Below, one piece after another: positions 1 through 10,800 of a DNA stretch of 29,495 bases (the stretch's first letter is position 1; every line of letters starts with the position of its first letter). The stretch comes from Flavobacteriales bacterium. Its GTDB lineage: Bacteria > Bacteroidota > Bacteroidia > Flavobacteriales_F > PHOS-HE28. The position numbers and the translations under genes were made by a program. A model generated the notes under the pieces. The model had not been told where the DNA came from and made no database searches. It saw only the letters and a program-made list of their open reading frames with translations. Location of the stretch: the NCBI GenBank assembly GCA_016705955.1, contig JADJKO010000015.1, positions 1 to 29,495 on the forward strand, given 5' to 3'.

Positions 1-359
1 TGTCCGCGACGGCGTACTTCCTGCGACGGGCACATAGGCCAGGTCCTCCGTTTCATCTTGCTCACGCGAAGGCGCAACCGTTCAATGGCCTGGGTCTTCC
101 GTGGCTCTTCCAGCCCTGACCTGTCCGTGTACCACGCCTTCCTGCGGGTGTCGCAGACCGTACTGCCCGCATCGATCACTTCGTGCAGCTCGTCCACGTT
201 CGCGTCGCCGCCGGTGCCGTAGTAGGTCTTCAGCAGCGGCATCACGGCCTTGTACCACCGGTCCAGCACGCCGCGTTTGCGCATCGGTTTGATCGAAATC
301 GCATCCCGCTCTTGGCGCCACCGATCGGGCGGACCATACACACTGAACTTCACCTCCAT
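1..359 (-). CDS. Hypothetical protein, 3' part cut by window edge
   Basis: A minus-strand frame starts at an ATG at 359-357 and stays open for about 119 codons to the window edge. It begins MEVKFSVYGPPDRW and is rich in charged residues. An in-frame stop lies a few codons upstream, but indel errors are common here, so the protein may extend further; the region up to about 560 on this strand also looks coding-like in mixed frames (for example AEYAHAQNQ-like text joining into AKTMEVKF). I do not recognise the family. Its choice over other frames of the same stretch rests only on length and a plausible amino-acid composition. Confidence 0.35.
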   Translation of the reverse strand, partial: MEVKFSVYGPPDRWRQERDAISIKPMRKRGVLDRWYKAVMPLLKTYYGTGGDANVDELHEVIDAGSTVCDTRRKAWYTDRSGLEEPRKTQAIERLRLRVSKMKRRTWPMCPSQEVRRRG

Positions 360-1007
360 GGTCTTGGCGAGGCTTTCGCACTTTCACGGCGATCTGGTTT
401 TGCGCATGCGCGTACTCACCACCGGCCGCACCACGCGTTGCCGACGACGACCAACTTCGCGCACCGGTCGGTGCATCGGCTCACCTGAATACGATCTCGG
501 GGCACGTTTCCCGAAGCGCTGCAGGGCATCGCATCACGTCCATTTCAGGTCGGTGCGAATGTAACCCGGCAAGCCAGTCGCCTTTCCCGCAGCAACCCGG
601 TTATCCAAGGCGGGTGTTGATAGCTCGGGTTCATGCAAGATTTTCCCGCAGATAGAATAGATTCTGATGCCTTCTGAACGGCTTGAGTGCGCTGCCGACC
701 AAACGCGAGTGGCTGCGCCGCTCCGAAGGCAGAGATCTGGAACTATCTTTCCGGAGGTTCATTGCCGATCGGATGCCGCATCAGCCACGATCCGAATGAC
801 GAATGAAAGTGTTCGACTACTTCTTGCCGCAGGGTCTCCGAGGACGGAAGACCGCTGCAGAGGTTTTTTCCTCATGGCGGGCGATCGTCGAACACCCTGG
901 GCGGGTCTGGTGCCCGCAGTTGTCCTGCCGCTAGCCGAACTAGTGAAAGGTTCGTATTTGCGTGCGACTGGATGGTTCAACCATAAAACCAAGAGACTAC
1001 GTATCCA
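360..1007. other. Stretch with no gene I can support
   Basis: Short overlapping frames exist on both strands but none has a recognisable motif or runs more than about 115 codons. The left part (360-560) may be the broken 5' end of the minus-strand gene at the window edge. A TATTTG element at about 954-959, some 50 bases before the next start, resembles a shortened Bacteroidota -7 box (TAnnTTTG) and may be the promoter of the T9SS gene that follows. Confidence 0.4.
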
Positions 1008-2640
1008 ATGAACGCGATGAAACCATGGTGCTTGCCTTGATGTTTGAAAGCAAACCACGGCCTTTTGGCCCAGCCGAGTTTTGAAAAGATCTGGAATTCA
1101 CTTCCGTCACGGGCCAAGATGAACCCGATCGAACTGTCGAGCCATGAACCGGTCGGGCTTTCAAACCCAGCGGGCCTGCATCGTGCGAACGAATCTACAG
1201 GGTTATGTCATACAGGAGTAATTACTACTTGATAGATTTATCCTCGGCCCACAATCCATCTGGAATGGGTGCCCTGAACAGTCTATTTCGTGAGTGGATT
1301 GTGTGTAATTTTGCTCAACGTTCGGACCGTGGATTTGGTTCCATATACCCACCCCTTCATAGGAAGAATGCACACGATGGGTATCGTTCTTTCAGCACGC
1401 CATTACACCTGAATAATGAGCGATGCTGGGCGCCACTTCCGAATTTCCGGGAGATCGCTACCGACGGTAGCATGCTCACTAAAGTGGCGGGGGCATTTAC
1501 TGAATGGAATTTCTATGCGCTAAGCGACTGCGATCCTTTTCGGCGATGTCGTGCGGGGCTGAAGCTGGTAAACCATGGCACTTTTCAATTCATCGAGGGA
1601 ACTCCCCGGTAGCAGTCTGTTGGCCGGGATCAACATGGATACGGCAGGGTGGTGGTGGCCCGCATGGATGCGGATGGCAATTTTCTTTGGTGCAAGAGCT
1701 ATCTCCGATCGAGCGGCATGATCAGGATTGTTGATCGAGGTCCGATGGGACGTTCCCGAATCGGGAACGACGGATACCACAGGATACTGGCATGATCCCT
1801 GGACCCGCTACCTCCGGATTACCATCGAAGCTCTGCTTGCTGAAACTGACGGCGACGGGGGAGTGCATGGTGCAAGGGCTATGATAGTGCCCCGGAACTC
1901 ATTTACTCGAGGGGGGTGTGTCATGGTTCGTGAAGACCCAGGATGACAAGTGGTGGTACTAGCCGCTCTTGGTGCGGGAGGTGGTTGCAGCATATCCGCT
2001 ACCCCCTTCTTGATGAAGGTCGACCAGAATGGTGACACGCTGTGGACAAGATTCACAGGGCGCGGAGGCTTTTGCCTATGAGACGCCGATCGCTCGCCTA
2101 TTCCGATGGTGGCTTCATCTACGACGGGGTCATGTAGCGGACCATTCCTGGGGTCGGGAACAGTGGCCCGTTCATTCACAAGACAGATTCGCTCGGTCAT
2201 CATGCTTGTTTCGAGCGTCGGTATCCTATTGCCATTTCGAGTTTCCTCGGACCTGCGCTTCGCGGCGGAACATTATTTTTGGTGCCACAATGCACATGAA
2301 CTCACCGTGAGCGATACCACCTTCGCGCCAATTGCGGTGGTTGATGGCTGCACCTTTACCATGGGGACCGATTACGCCGCGAACAAGAGACCAAAACCAA
2401 GCGTCCGCCCCACCCCAACACTGGCCGCTTCACCCATTGCATTCCAGGACCCCCTGATGGCCGAGAGCTATTACAGCGTGTACGATGCCTTGGGCAAGTT
2501 GCTTTACCAGGCCCGCTGGCTCCCGGCAAGACCACGGAGGTGGAGGGTCGCGCTTCGGCGCGGGACGTATGTGATGCGGTGTACGGACCCCGGTGGGGTG
2601 AGCTATGAACGGGTGGTGGTGGAGCGAGCCGTACTGCTTC
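1008..2640 (+). CDS. T9SS type A sorting-domain secreted protein, heavily frameshifted
   Basis: This is a secreted cargo protein reconstructed from at least eight frame fragments. The start is an ATG at 1008 followed by MNAMKPWCL and a hydrophobic stretch ending near a QPSFEKI/GPAEF sequence, like a signal peptide and mature start. The middle carries phrases typical of T9SS repeat proteins, such as MDADGNFLWCKSY near 1660-1700 and FLMKVDQNGDTLWTRF near 2010-2050. The C-terminus is a type A sorting domain: YSVYDALGKLLYQ at about 2474-2510, then GTYVMRCTDPGGVSYERVVV at about 2563-2625. It converges on anmK with almost no spacer. What it binds or degrades cannot be told. The breaks are more likely read errors than decay, because every fragment keeps good family-like sequence. 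Confidence 0.55.
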
Positions 2641-2643
2641 TCC

Positions 2644-3699
2644 TCAAGCCAGATACACCGCCCGCCCACACTATCTCGCTTCGCGCCGGTCACGCTCTTC
2701 AGCGTATTCACTTCACCGCGCATGCGCAGCACCCCGAGCAGTGCGAAGACCAGCGCTTCCTTGTAGTCCACGGTGAGCTTGTCCGGTACGTGTAACGTCG
2801 CTTTGGTATAGGCGCGGATGCGTTCAAGAAGAAAGGAATTGTGCGCGCCGCCACCCGTCACCAGCACCGGCGTTTCCCGCGCTTCCTTGATGCGGTGGCC
2901 CAGCCGGTGACGATGTGCTCCACCACCGTACGCAAGCGGTCCTTCACCGGAATGTCTTCGTCGTTGATGAGCGGCATCACCTTGTCGAGAACCATTCGCG
3001 TCCGGAGCGAACGGGGCGGTCGCGTTTCTGGTGGAAGGGCAGGGCATTGGAGTTCATCCAGCAGGTCCGCATCGATCCTTGCCTGAGCGTGCAAGGGTTC
3101 CGTCCGCATCATGGGTTGCTTCCGCAGCGCCGCGAGGAAGTTCAGCGCTTGGTTGCCGATGCAACATCGTAGCCGATGATCCGCTTTTCGGTGTGGATGC
3201 TGATGTTGCAAATGCCACTGATGTTGAGAAGGCGCTGTGCTTCGGGAAGAGCAGCTGTTCCCCGATCGGCACCAAGGGCGCGCCTTGGCCGCCGAGCGCC
3301 ATATCGGTGCTGCGGAAGTCGCACACCGTGGTGATCCCGCTCATGGCCGCGATGGCCGCACCCGAACCGACCTGCTTGGTGAGCGCACCGCGTGGCATGT
3401 GGAAAATGGTGTGTCCGTGACTGCTGATCAGATCGGCCTTTCCTCCGGCGAACCGCTTGCACTTCTCCCCGATGAACTCGCCGAGCTCGGTGTCCACCAC
3501 GGCCAACGCAAAAGCGTTACCGGTCATCACCGCCGCCAGATGCCCTTGCACGCTGGGGTAGGGAAGGTCCGCGCGCTTTCGTTGCCGGATCCACTTCCCG
3601 CGTGCGTACTAATACACAAAGTGCGAGATCGAGTCCGTCCATGGAACTGCTCATAACACCGACCACGATACGTGGAAGCGATTTGCTTTTCTTGTTCAT
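2644..3699 (-). CDS. anmK: Anhydro-N-acetylmuramic acid kinase, frameshifted
   Basis: AnmK phosphorylates 1,6-anhydro-N-acetylmuramic acid released during wall turnover and opens its anhydro ring, giving MurNAc-6-phosphate. Three frames join into one protein of about 350 residues, close to the family length. The N-terminus (3699 downward) has GVMSSSMDGLD, matching the signature GVMSGTSMDGLD but one residue short. The middle has SSHGHTIFH and CDFRSTDMALGGQGAPLVPI. The C-terminus has LVTGGGAHNSFLLERI and, near 2700, a SVTGAKRDS segment; a one-base correction gives GGAVYLA and a stop at 2646-2644. At least three indels are needed. It is divergent from the acyl-CoA dehydrogenase and convergent with the T9SS gene. 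Identification is firm; whether the gene is intact in the organism is not shown. Confidence 0.85.
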
Positions 3700-3711
3700 G
3701 TCCCTTGTGCA

Positions 3712-3741
3712 TTTGCTAGGCGAAGGTATCGACTACTTTTG
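3712..3741 (+). promoter_or_regulatory. Bacteroidota-type promoter before acyl-CoA dehydrogenase
   Basis: TTTG at 3712-3715, an 18-base spacer, then TACTTTTG at 3734-3741, a full match to the TAnnTTTG -7 box of the Bacteroidota primary sigma factor. The ATG of the acyl-CoA dehydrogenase follows 21 bases later. No promoter of similar quality is visible for the divergent anmK. Confidence 0.6.
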
Positions 3742-3762
3742 CGCTCCCTACACGCAGCCCTG

Positions 3763-4929
3763 ATGGAAACCACCACCCTTGCCGGATTGAACTTCGAACT
3801 CAGTGAAGAGCAGATCGCAGTGCGCGACGCCGCCCGTGACTTCGCCCAGAATGTTTTGAAGCCCGGCGTGATCGACCGTGATCGCGAACAACGCTTCCCG
3901 AAGGACGAGATCAAGCAATTGGGCGAACTCGGCTTCCTGGGTATGATGGTGAGTCCTGAGTACGGCGGCGGCGGCATGGACACCATCAGCTACGTGCTCG
4001 CGATGGAGGGAGATGGTCAAGATCGATGCCAGCGCCAGTGTGGTGATGAGCGTGAACAACAGCCTCGTGTGCTGGGGCTTGGAGCGATACGGCAATGAAG
4101 AGCAGAAGCGGAAGTACCTGGTACCCTTGGCCACGGGCGAAGTGATCGGCGCGTTCTGCTTGAGCGAGCCGGAAGCGGGCAGCGATGCCACCAGCCAGCG
4201 CACCACCGCCATCGACATGGGCGACCACTACCTGTTGAACGGCACCAAGAACTGGATCACGAACGGCGGCAGCGCGAGCACCTACTTGGTGATGGCGCAG
4301 ACCGATGCGGCGAAAGGGCACAAAGGCATCAATTGCCTGATCGTGGAGAAGGGCATGCCTGGCTTCGTGGTGGGTGCGAAGGGAGACAAGCTCCGGGATC
4401 AGTGGAAGCGACACGCATACGCTGATGTTCCAGGATGTGAAGGTGCCCAAGGAGAACCGCATCGGTGAGGATGGCTTCGGCTTCACCTTCGCCATGAAGA
4501 CACTGAGTGGTGGTCGTATCGGGATCGCTTCACAGGCGCTCGGGATCGCCAGCGGTGCCTACGAACTCGCACTGGCCTACAGCAAGGAGCGCAAAGCCTT
4601 CGGCAAGGCCATCTGTGAGCATCAGGCCATCGCCTTCAAACTGGCCGACATGGCCACGGAGATCGAAGCGGCTCGTTTGCTTTGCTTGAAGGCCGCATGG
4701 TTGAAGGACCAGCACCTCAACTACGATCAAGCCAGTGCCATGGCGAAGGTCTTTGCCAGTGAGGTGGCCATGCGCACCACCGTGGAGGCGGACAGGTACA
4801 CGGCGGCTACGGCTACGTGAAAGAGTACCATGTGGAACGCCTGATGCGCGATGCCGCGATCACGCAGATCTATGAAGGCACAAGCGAGGTGCAACGGACG
4901 CGATCAGTCGTGGCGTACTGAAGGGCTAA
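3763..4929 (+). CDS. Acyl-CoA dehydrogenase, frameshifted
   Basis: This FAD enzyme introduces the alpha-beta double bond in acyl-CoA during fatty acid or branched amino acid breakdown and passes electrons to ETF. The reconstructed protein is about 388 residues, the normal length. The start METTTLAGLNFELSEEQ at 3763 fits the family; an upstream in-frame ATG lies within the promoter. Signatures are CLSEPEAGSDA near 4160-4190, GGRIGIASQALGIA near 4510-4550, GGYGYVKEYHVERLMRDA near 4803-4857 and the YEGTSEVQR box near 4872-4898. Breaks: an extra G near 4008 (MEEMVKIDAS expected), an extra C near 4395 (GISGSDTHT expected), two missing bases near 4790 and a short loss near 4900. The substrate class cannot be assigned from sequence alone. 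Confidence 0.9.
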
Positions 4930-5019
4930 GGAAGCACCAAGCGACCAGCACGGTTAACCACACGACGATCGTTGAAAAGCGCATCGGCGGTGACTTCGAT
5001 CCCGCTGGATGGTGCCCTC

Positions 5020-5027
5020 TATCTTTG
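5020..5027 (+). promoter_or_regulatory. Putative -7 box of the EPS export operon
   Basis: TATCTTTG matches TAnnTTTG exactly and lies 63 bases before the preferred start of the Wza-like lipoprotein. The -33 partner is weak (TTCG at 4995-4998, 21-base spacer). The position would make the start at 5091 and the alternative at 5040 both reachable, leaving a leader of about 55 bases in the first case. Confidence 0.45.
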
Positions 5028-5090
5028 GCGGTGCCGCGCATGGTGAACCCGATCAACAGACCACCTTCCGGCATCCCCAAGCCTTACCGC

Positions 5091-5869
5091 ATGCGCGTAC
5101 GCGGTCTCTTTGTTCTGGGTGGCCTTGTACCCACCCTTGGTGGCTGCGTGGGCAACAAGTCCCTCAACTACCTCAACGACCCGTCGCTCACACCCGGTGC
5201 GAGCAAGTTGTTCGAGAACCAGCGCTTCGAGTACCGCATCCAAGTGAACGATGTGATGTCCATAAGGGTACTGGGCTTGGATGAACAAACGCACCGCTAC
5301 TTCAACGTGGAGAGCCAGAACGGTACGGCTGGCCTGAGTGACGCATCCCTTTACGTGAACGGGTTCTCCGTGGATCGTACCGGCATGGTGCAATTGCCGC
5401 AGGTGGGCAAGGTGAAGGTGCAAGGCCTCACCGTGGGCGAAGCACAGGAATTGGTGCAGCGCAAGATCAACGAGTACTTCACCAATGCCACCGTCATCCT
5501 GAAGATGATCAACTGGCGGATAAGTCTCTTGGGAAACGTGTCTCGGCCCGGTACCTATATGGTGTACAACAACCAGATCACCATTCTCGACGCCTTGGCC
5601 ATGGCCGGTGGGCCGAATGAGTTCGCTGATAAGAGCCACGTCACCCTCATGCGACAAAGCGACCGCGGCGTGCAATCGCTCTACGTCGACCTATCCACGA
5701 CCGAGGTGCTCCGGAGCGAATACTACTACCTGCTTCCGAACGACGTGGTGTACGTTCGGCGATGCGTGCGCGAAGCAGCCGCCTCAACCTGGAGGTGCTT
5801 GCCATCATCCTCAGTACGTTGAGCACTGCGGCAGTGGTCTTTACGGTGATCCAGAACAATTCCAAGTGA
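5091..5869 (+). CDS. Polysaccharide export lipoprotein (Wza/BexD-like), one frameshift
   Basis: This is an outer-membrane exporter component for exopolysaccharide or capsule. I chose the ATG at 5091 because it gives a short lipoprotein signal, MRVRGLFVLGGLVPTLGGC, with the lipobox Cys at residue 19. The Poly_export region follows (FEYRIQVNDVMSIRVLGL, later VDRTGMVQLPQVGKVKVQGL), then a SLBB-like segment (ISLLGNVSRPGTYMVYNN, ILDALAMAGGPNEFADKS). A break near 5755 after LLPNDVVYV shifts the frame; the other frame continues RARSSRLNLEVLAIIL and a hydrophobic C-terminal segment to a stop at 5867-5869. That C-terminal helix matches Bacteroidota exporters. It heads the operon and is 3 bases upstream of the Wzc-like gene. 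Confidence 0.88.
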
Positions 5870-5872
5870 TCC

Positions 5873-8195
5873 ATGGCGACGAGTCCGGCGACCGACATCA
5901 TCGACCTGCGGGTCATCATCCGGAAACTGCTCTCGAAGTGGTGGTGGTTCCTCATCACCTGCACGATCGCGGGTGCAGCGGGCGTGGCCTACCTGAAGGT
6001 GACCCCCAAGAGCTACATGGTGCAGGCCACCATTCTCATGGGTGAAGGCGGCAAGCCCGGCTTCGACAGAAAGAGGATTTCCTCAAGGGGATGTCCTTGG
6101 TGCGGGGCAGTTCCCAACTGGAGGATGACATCGCGATCATGACCTCGCGCTCGAACATCATGAAAACGCTCCGACGCCTGGACTTCGGTGTGGCGTATTA
6201 CGAGACCCACGATTTCATGACCGAGGAACGGTACGACTATCCGCCTTCCGCGTGCGATTGGATTCCGTGGCCGTGCAGGTGGCGGGCGAAGATCCATGTG
6301 AAGGGATGGTGTGGCGAAACCTATTCGGTGAGCGCCGAAGGACAGAACGTGCAACTCTTCAATGTCCAGAAGCAGGAGTTGATGGGGGATTTCCTGCCGG
6401 AATACAAGGTGGAGGAGACCCTCGCGATCGGCCAGCCGTTCTCCGCGCAGAACCTCAGCTTCCGCATCGAATTCCCGAGGATCGCGTGTATGAAGCGGGT
6501 TCGGACTACTACTTCAAGATCGTGAGCCTGGACCAGCAGTTCATGAACTACATCTCGCGGCTGAACGTGGAGCCGCCGGAGAGCGATGGGCACATTGTGT
6601 CGTTGAGCCTGACCGGGACCTCAACGAACAAGGAGTCGGTCTTCATCAACAAACTGATGGAGACCTTCATTGAAGGGGAGCTCTACAAGCAGCAGCAGAA
6701 GGGGATCAAGACCATCGACTTCATCGATACCCAGATCGACACGGTGGCGGGTACGTTGAAGGAGGCCGAGAACGAGATCGCGCAGCAACGGCTGACCTCC
6801 GGAATGCCGGGCTCGGTGGGCAATGTTTCGGACGCGCTGTTCCAAGAGCGGAGCCGCTTGGAGGACCAGATCTCCATCGTTCGCCGGAAGCGGAGCTATT
6901 GCTCCGGGGTGGTGGACAAACTCCGTTCATCGGACGATAGCAACTTCCCTCCACCGTCCGGCTTCGAGGACCCTGTGCTCAACAATTTGATCCTGGATAT
7001 CACAAGGCTCTCCGCGGACCTGAGTGCGCTCCGGCTGCAGAGCGGTGGCAAGAGCAATCCTACCGCAGTGGCCATGGAACGTCGTCGCCGCAACTTGCTG
7101 AGCACGCTGGAACAGACGGCCCAGAACATCCTCACCGAAGCGGACATCACCCTCACCGACCTGAGCGGTCGCTTGGGCCGAATCAATTATTCGTTGGGTC
7201 GTATGCCGGAGGACAGCAAGCAGTTGGGGATCAAGGAGCGGAAGTTCAAGCTGAGTGAAACGCTGTACAACTACCTCATGGAGAAGCGTGCGGAGGCGGG
7301 CATCGCCATCGCATCGGATGAAGTGGACAAGGTGATCATCGATGAAGCGAATGTGGTCGGTGGCGGATCGGTGGGCCCGCAGAAGAAGTTGGTGCTGGGT
7401 GGCGCGTTGTTCATCGGCCTCCTGGTCCCCGTGCTGATCATCCTTGTTCGTGATTTCTTCAACGACAGCATTGCCGACCTGGATGAATTGAAGCGCGTGA
7501 GCAGCTTACCTGTTCTTGGGTTGATCCCCTCCAGCAAGCGCAAGCGCGTGTTGCCGAACGAGCCCAAGAGCATGCTCGCCGAAGCGTTCCGGACGGTGCG
7601 GATCAACCTGCAATACCTCAATGCGAACGTGCCGCGCCAAGTGCTGGGCTTCACCTCCTCCAGCAGCGGGGAGGGCAAGACCTTCTGCGCGGTGAACCTG
7701 GCCAGTGTGATGGCGCTTTCCGGCAAACGCGTGCTCCTCATCGATGCGGATATGCGCAGGCCGAACGTGCTCAAGACGATGGACCTGAGCGACGGGCCGG
7801 GCCTCAGCACGTTCCTGATCGGCGAGACCGACCTGGGGTCCATCATCCAGAAGTCGGACATCGTCGGCCTGGATGTGATCGGTGCAGGACCCATCCCACC
7901 GAACCCTTCGGAACTGGCCGAGGATCCACGGATGGCCGAATTGTTCACGACCATGCGCCAGCGCTATGATCACATCATCGTGGATGCCTCGCCGATCGGA
8001 TTGGTGAGCGAATTCGTGGTGTTGCTCGGGTACCTTGACCTGAGCCTCTACGTGGTCCGCGAGCGACATACACCACGCAGGGCCCTGCGGTCGATCAATG
8101 AAATGGTGGCCAACGGCAAGGTGGGTCGTGTGGACCTCCTGCTCAATGATGTGAAGGCCGAGCGTGCGCAGGGCTACGGCTATTACACCAAGTAG
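5873..8195 (+). CDS. Wzc-like chain-length regulator with BY-kinase domain, frameshifted
   Basis: This inner-membrane co-polymerase pairs with the Wza-like lipoprotein and controls chain length and export. The Wzz region opens with LRVIIRKLLSKWWWFLITC, a first membrane helix at about residues 20-42. A long periplasmic part with coiled coil follows, then a second helix (LVLGGALFIGLLVPVLIILV) at about 504-527, then the cytoplasmic tyrosine-kinase domain: AEAFRTVRINLQYL, Walker A SSSSGEGKTF near 597, Walker A' LLIDADMRRP near 621, Walker B IIVDASPIG near 701. The tyrosine-rich tail is short, GYGYYTK, with three tyrosines. About four indels in the first 620 bases (near 6065, 6248, 6285 and 6475) must be corrected; the rest is one frame. 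No phosphatase partner is in the window. Confidence 0.88.
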
Positions 8196-8210
8196 GTCGG
8201 GGACCCGCGC

Positions 8211-9550
8211 ATGATCCGTTCCGAAGGTTCACGCAACATCATCAAAGGTCTTTCGTGGCTCTTCGTGGAGCGCGTGTTGCGCCTGGGTGTGGTACTGGTC
8301 ACGGGCATCTACGTGGCCCGCTACCTGGGTGATACCATATTCGGCCACCTGAACTACGCCACGGGTTTCGTGGGGCTCTTCTTCGCCTTGGGGTCGGCGG
8401 GCATCGATGACATCCTGGTGCGCGACCTGGTGAAGTACCCCGAGAAGCGCAATGAGTTGCTCGGAACCGGTGCGATGATCAAGTTGTTCGGCGCGATCCT
8501 GATGGTGATCTGCGCCACGCTCGGCGCCATCCTCAAGGACATGGACGGCCTCACGGTGGCGCTGATCGTGGTGATCTCCAGTGCGGAACTGCTCCGGCCC
8601 TTCACCGTGATCGATCACTGGTTCATGGCGGAGATGAAAGCGCGTAGGTCCGCCATTGCACAGATCGTGCAGGTGGTGGCGAGCTCATCAGCCAAGTTCG
8701 CCTTGGTGGGTGCCATGCATTTCGGTTACCTCACGCCGCAAGGGGCGCTGATCTGGTTCGCGTGGGTGTATGTGATCGAGAACACGGTGTTGGCCGCCGC
8801 TTACTTGATCGTGTTCGCACGCGCAGGGGGCAATTGGCGGGAATGGCGCAGCACCGGACCGATGGTGCGGTACCTGCTCCGCGAATCATGGCCGATGCTC
8901 ATCTACGGCATGGCGTTGTACATCCAAGCGCGGATCGACCAGGTGATGATCAAGGACATGCTCACCCAAAGCAAGGGTGAGGATGCGGCCTTCGCGGAAG
9001 TGGGCCAGTATTCCGTGGCCTTGCGGATGATCGAAGCGTTGAGCTTCCCGACGGTGATCCTCGTGAAGTCCCTCGCACCCGCGATCACCAAGGCCCGGGA
9101 GAGGAGTCAGGCGTTGTACAAGGATCGCCTGCTGAACCAATACAGGCTCATGTTCCTGACCTTCCTCGCCATGGGGATCCCGCTTTACCTCATTGCGGAG
9201 CCGGTGATCACCTTCTTCTTCGGGGAGGAGTTCCGGCCGGCGGGATTCCTGCTCGCCCTGTTCTCCATCCGGTTGTTCTTCACCAACATGGGTATGGGAA
9301 AGGGCAGCTTCATCGTGAATGAAAGCCTGTTCAAACTCGCTGTTCACCGCAGTGGTCGGGGCGACCACGAACATCGCCGTGAACTGGCTGATGATCCCGC
9401 CTATGCGTCCAAAGGAGCCATCATCGCGACCACGATCTCCTTCACGATGCACATCTTCGGATCGATCTTTTCGTGCCACGCATGCGCGAGAACCTCGGCC
9501 TCATGATGAAGGGCATCTTCACCTTCTGGCGATTCCACCGGGCCACATGA
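8211..9550 (+). CDS. Polysaccharide flippase (Wzx-like), frameshifted near 3' end
   Basis: This integral membrane transporter of the MOP superfamily moves lipid-linked repeat units across the inner membrane. The first 380 residues read cleanly, starting MIRSEGSRNIIKGLSWLFVE, with alternating hydrophobic helices and the family-like GIYVARYLGDTIFGHLNYA. Two shifts between about 9335 and 9470 interrupt the end; switching frames gives FTAVVGATTNIAVNWLMIP, then ASKGAIIATTISFTMHIFGS, then RENLGLMMKGIFTFWRFHRA and a stop at 9548-9550. The corrected length of about 446 residues is usual for Wzx. It starts 15 bases after the Wzc stop and overlaps the next gene by ATGA, so translation is probably coupled. 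Confidence 0.87.
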
Positions 9551-10800
9551 AGCGTGATCCGCACCTCGTGCCGGTTTTCCCGGAACTCTTCGCGGAGCGG
9601 AGTTGTCCGGCTTGTGGCGCATCGGACCCCAAGGCGGTGGATGTGGTCTTCCCCGGCATCCATGTGTTCGGCGAGTACACCTGCACCACATGCGGCTATC
9701 ACTTCTACCACGACCTGCCGGTCGGCTTCGCGGTGGATCATGATGTGGCCATCGGGAAGGAGGAGGGTCGCCTGTATGATGGTGATGGGGCCAAGCAGTG
9801 GTTGACCGATCCGCTGATGAAGGGGTTTCGCGCGCCCAGCGATGAGCACGTACCGATCGAACGGAAAGTGATCACCCCGCACAAACGCGTGATGGTCCTG
9901 AACGCGCTCGATTTCCTCTACGGTCATGTGTTGCTGAAGATGTGGAACGCGCAGTACTACCTCGATCACCACTCCGACCTCGGCTTGGTGCTGATCCTTC
10001 CGAAGTCGTTCGAGTGGCAAGTGCCGAAAGGCGTGGCCGAGGTTTGGCTCGTGGACCAGAAACTCGGGAAGGCCCACGGTTGGTATCACTCCATCAATGA
10101 GCAAGTGAAGTCCTTCCTCACCGACTTCGAGGAAGTATACCTGGCAAAGGGGTATGCACACCCGGACAAATCCAAAGTGGACATCGAACGGTTCACCGGC
10201 GTGAAGGCCTTCGATCTTGATCGGTTCACCACCGCGCCGAAGCATGTGACCTTCGTGCTGCGGGAGGACCGCCTCTGGTTCCGCACTTCACTGCATAAGT
10301 TGAAGTACCGCGCCTTGCAGTGGTTGGGTTTGAAGGCCATGGCACAAGCCTATTTCCTGTGGGATCAGCAGTGCATGGCGATGAAAGCGCTGCGTCTGAT
10401 CCGCAAGCTTCATCCGGAAGTGACCGCCAGCATCGTCGGACTCGGGGAGAGGCGCTCCGTGCCTTCCGGCGTCGAGGATCTACGCACGCGTCGCATGGAC
10501 AAGGAAACGGAACTCACATGGTGTCGCGCCTACGCGAAGAGCCAATTGGTCATTGGCGTACACGGTAGCAATATGTTGTTGCCGACGGCCTTCGCGGCAG
10601 GTTGCATCGAGATCCTTCCGCATGACCGCTTCGAGAACCTCGCGCAGGATGTGGCCGTGCGGTACACCGATGTGATGCAGTTGTTCCTCTACCGCTTCGT
10701 GGATGAGTTCGCCTCTTCACGCACCGTTGCACGCCACGCTGTTTCCATGTTCTCGGACTATCCCACCTTCCACCGGAACAACCGGGTGAACGTACCATGA
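9547..10800 (+). CDS. Zinc-ribbon glycosyltransferase-like protein of unknown activity
   Basis: This is an intact frame of 417 residues, overlapping the flippase stop and the next start by ATGA at both ends. The N-terminus carries two CxxC pairs (C20-x2-C23 in CPAC, C46-x2-C49 in CTTC), a probable zinc ribbon. The central part has no motif I can name. The C-terminal segment VIGVHGSNMLLPTAFAAGC followed by IEILPHDRFENL near residues 335-365 resembles the VGPHGAGLTN...PPGT...EI block of GT61-like (DUF563) transferases. There is no signal peptide or membrane helix, so it probably acts in the cytoplasm. Position between Wzx and a GT2 argues for a sugar-unit assembly role, but this is inference. 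The start at 9547 is supported by the overlap; the frame opens further upstream inside wzx. Confidence 0.6.
   Translation: MKRDPHLVPVFPELFAERSCPACGASDPKAVDVVFPGIHVFGEYTCTTCGYHFYHDLPVGFAVDHDVAIGKEEGRLYDGDGAKQWLTDPLMKGFRAPSDEHVPIERKVITPHKRVMVLNALDFLYGHVLLKMWNAQYYLDHHSDLGLVLILPKSFEWQVPKGVAEVWLVDQKLGKAHGWYHSINEQVKSFLTDFEEVYLAKGYAHPDKSKVDIERFTGVKAFDLDRFTTAPKHVTFVLREDRLWFRTSLHKLKYRALQWLGLKAMAQAYFLWDQQCMAMKALRLIRKLHPEVTASIVGLGERRSVPSGVEDLRTRRMDKETELTWCRAYAKSQLVIGVHGSNMLLPTAFAAGCIEILPHDRFENLAQDVAVRYTDVMQLFLYRFVDEFASSRTVARHAVSMFSDYPTFHRNNRVNVP

Noticed and set aside
667..1011. 114-codon plus-strand ORF
   Set aside because: It has no recognisable motif, is matched by an equally long frame on the other strand and lies in the error-rich left end.
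1..6500. Genuine pseudogenisation of anmK, the acyl-CoA dehydrogenase and the EPS genes
   Set aside because: The breaks are single or double-base indels with otherwise intact motifs and no internal point stops, and similar breaks hit essential-type genes at the other end of the window.
9319..9546. Upstream part of the frame of the zinc-ribbon gene
   Set aside because: It overlaps the 3' end of the flippase, where the true flippase frame passes through after correction; ATG 9547 with its ATGA overlap is the better start.
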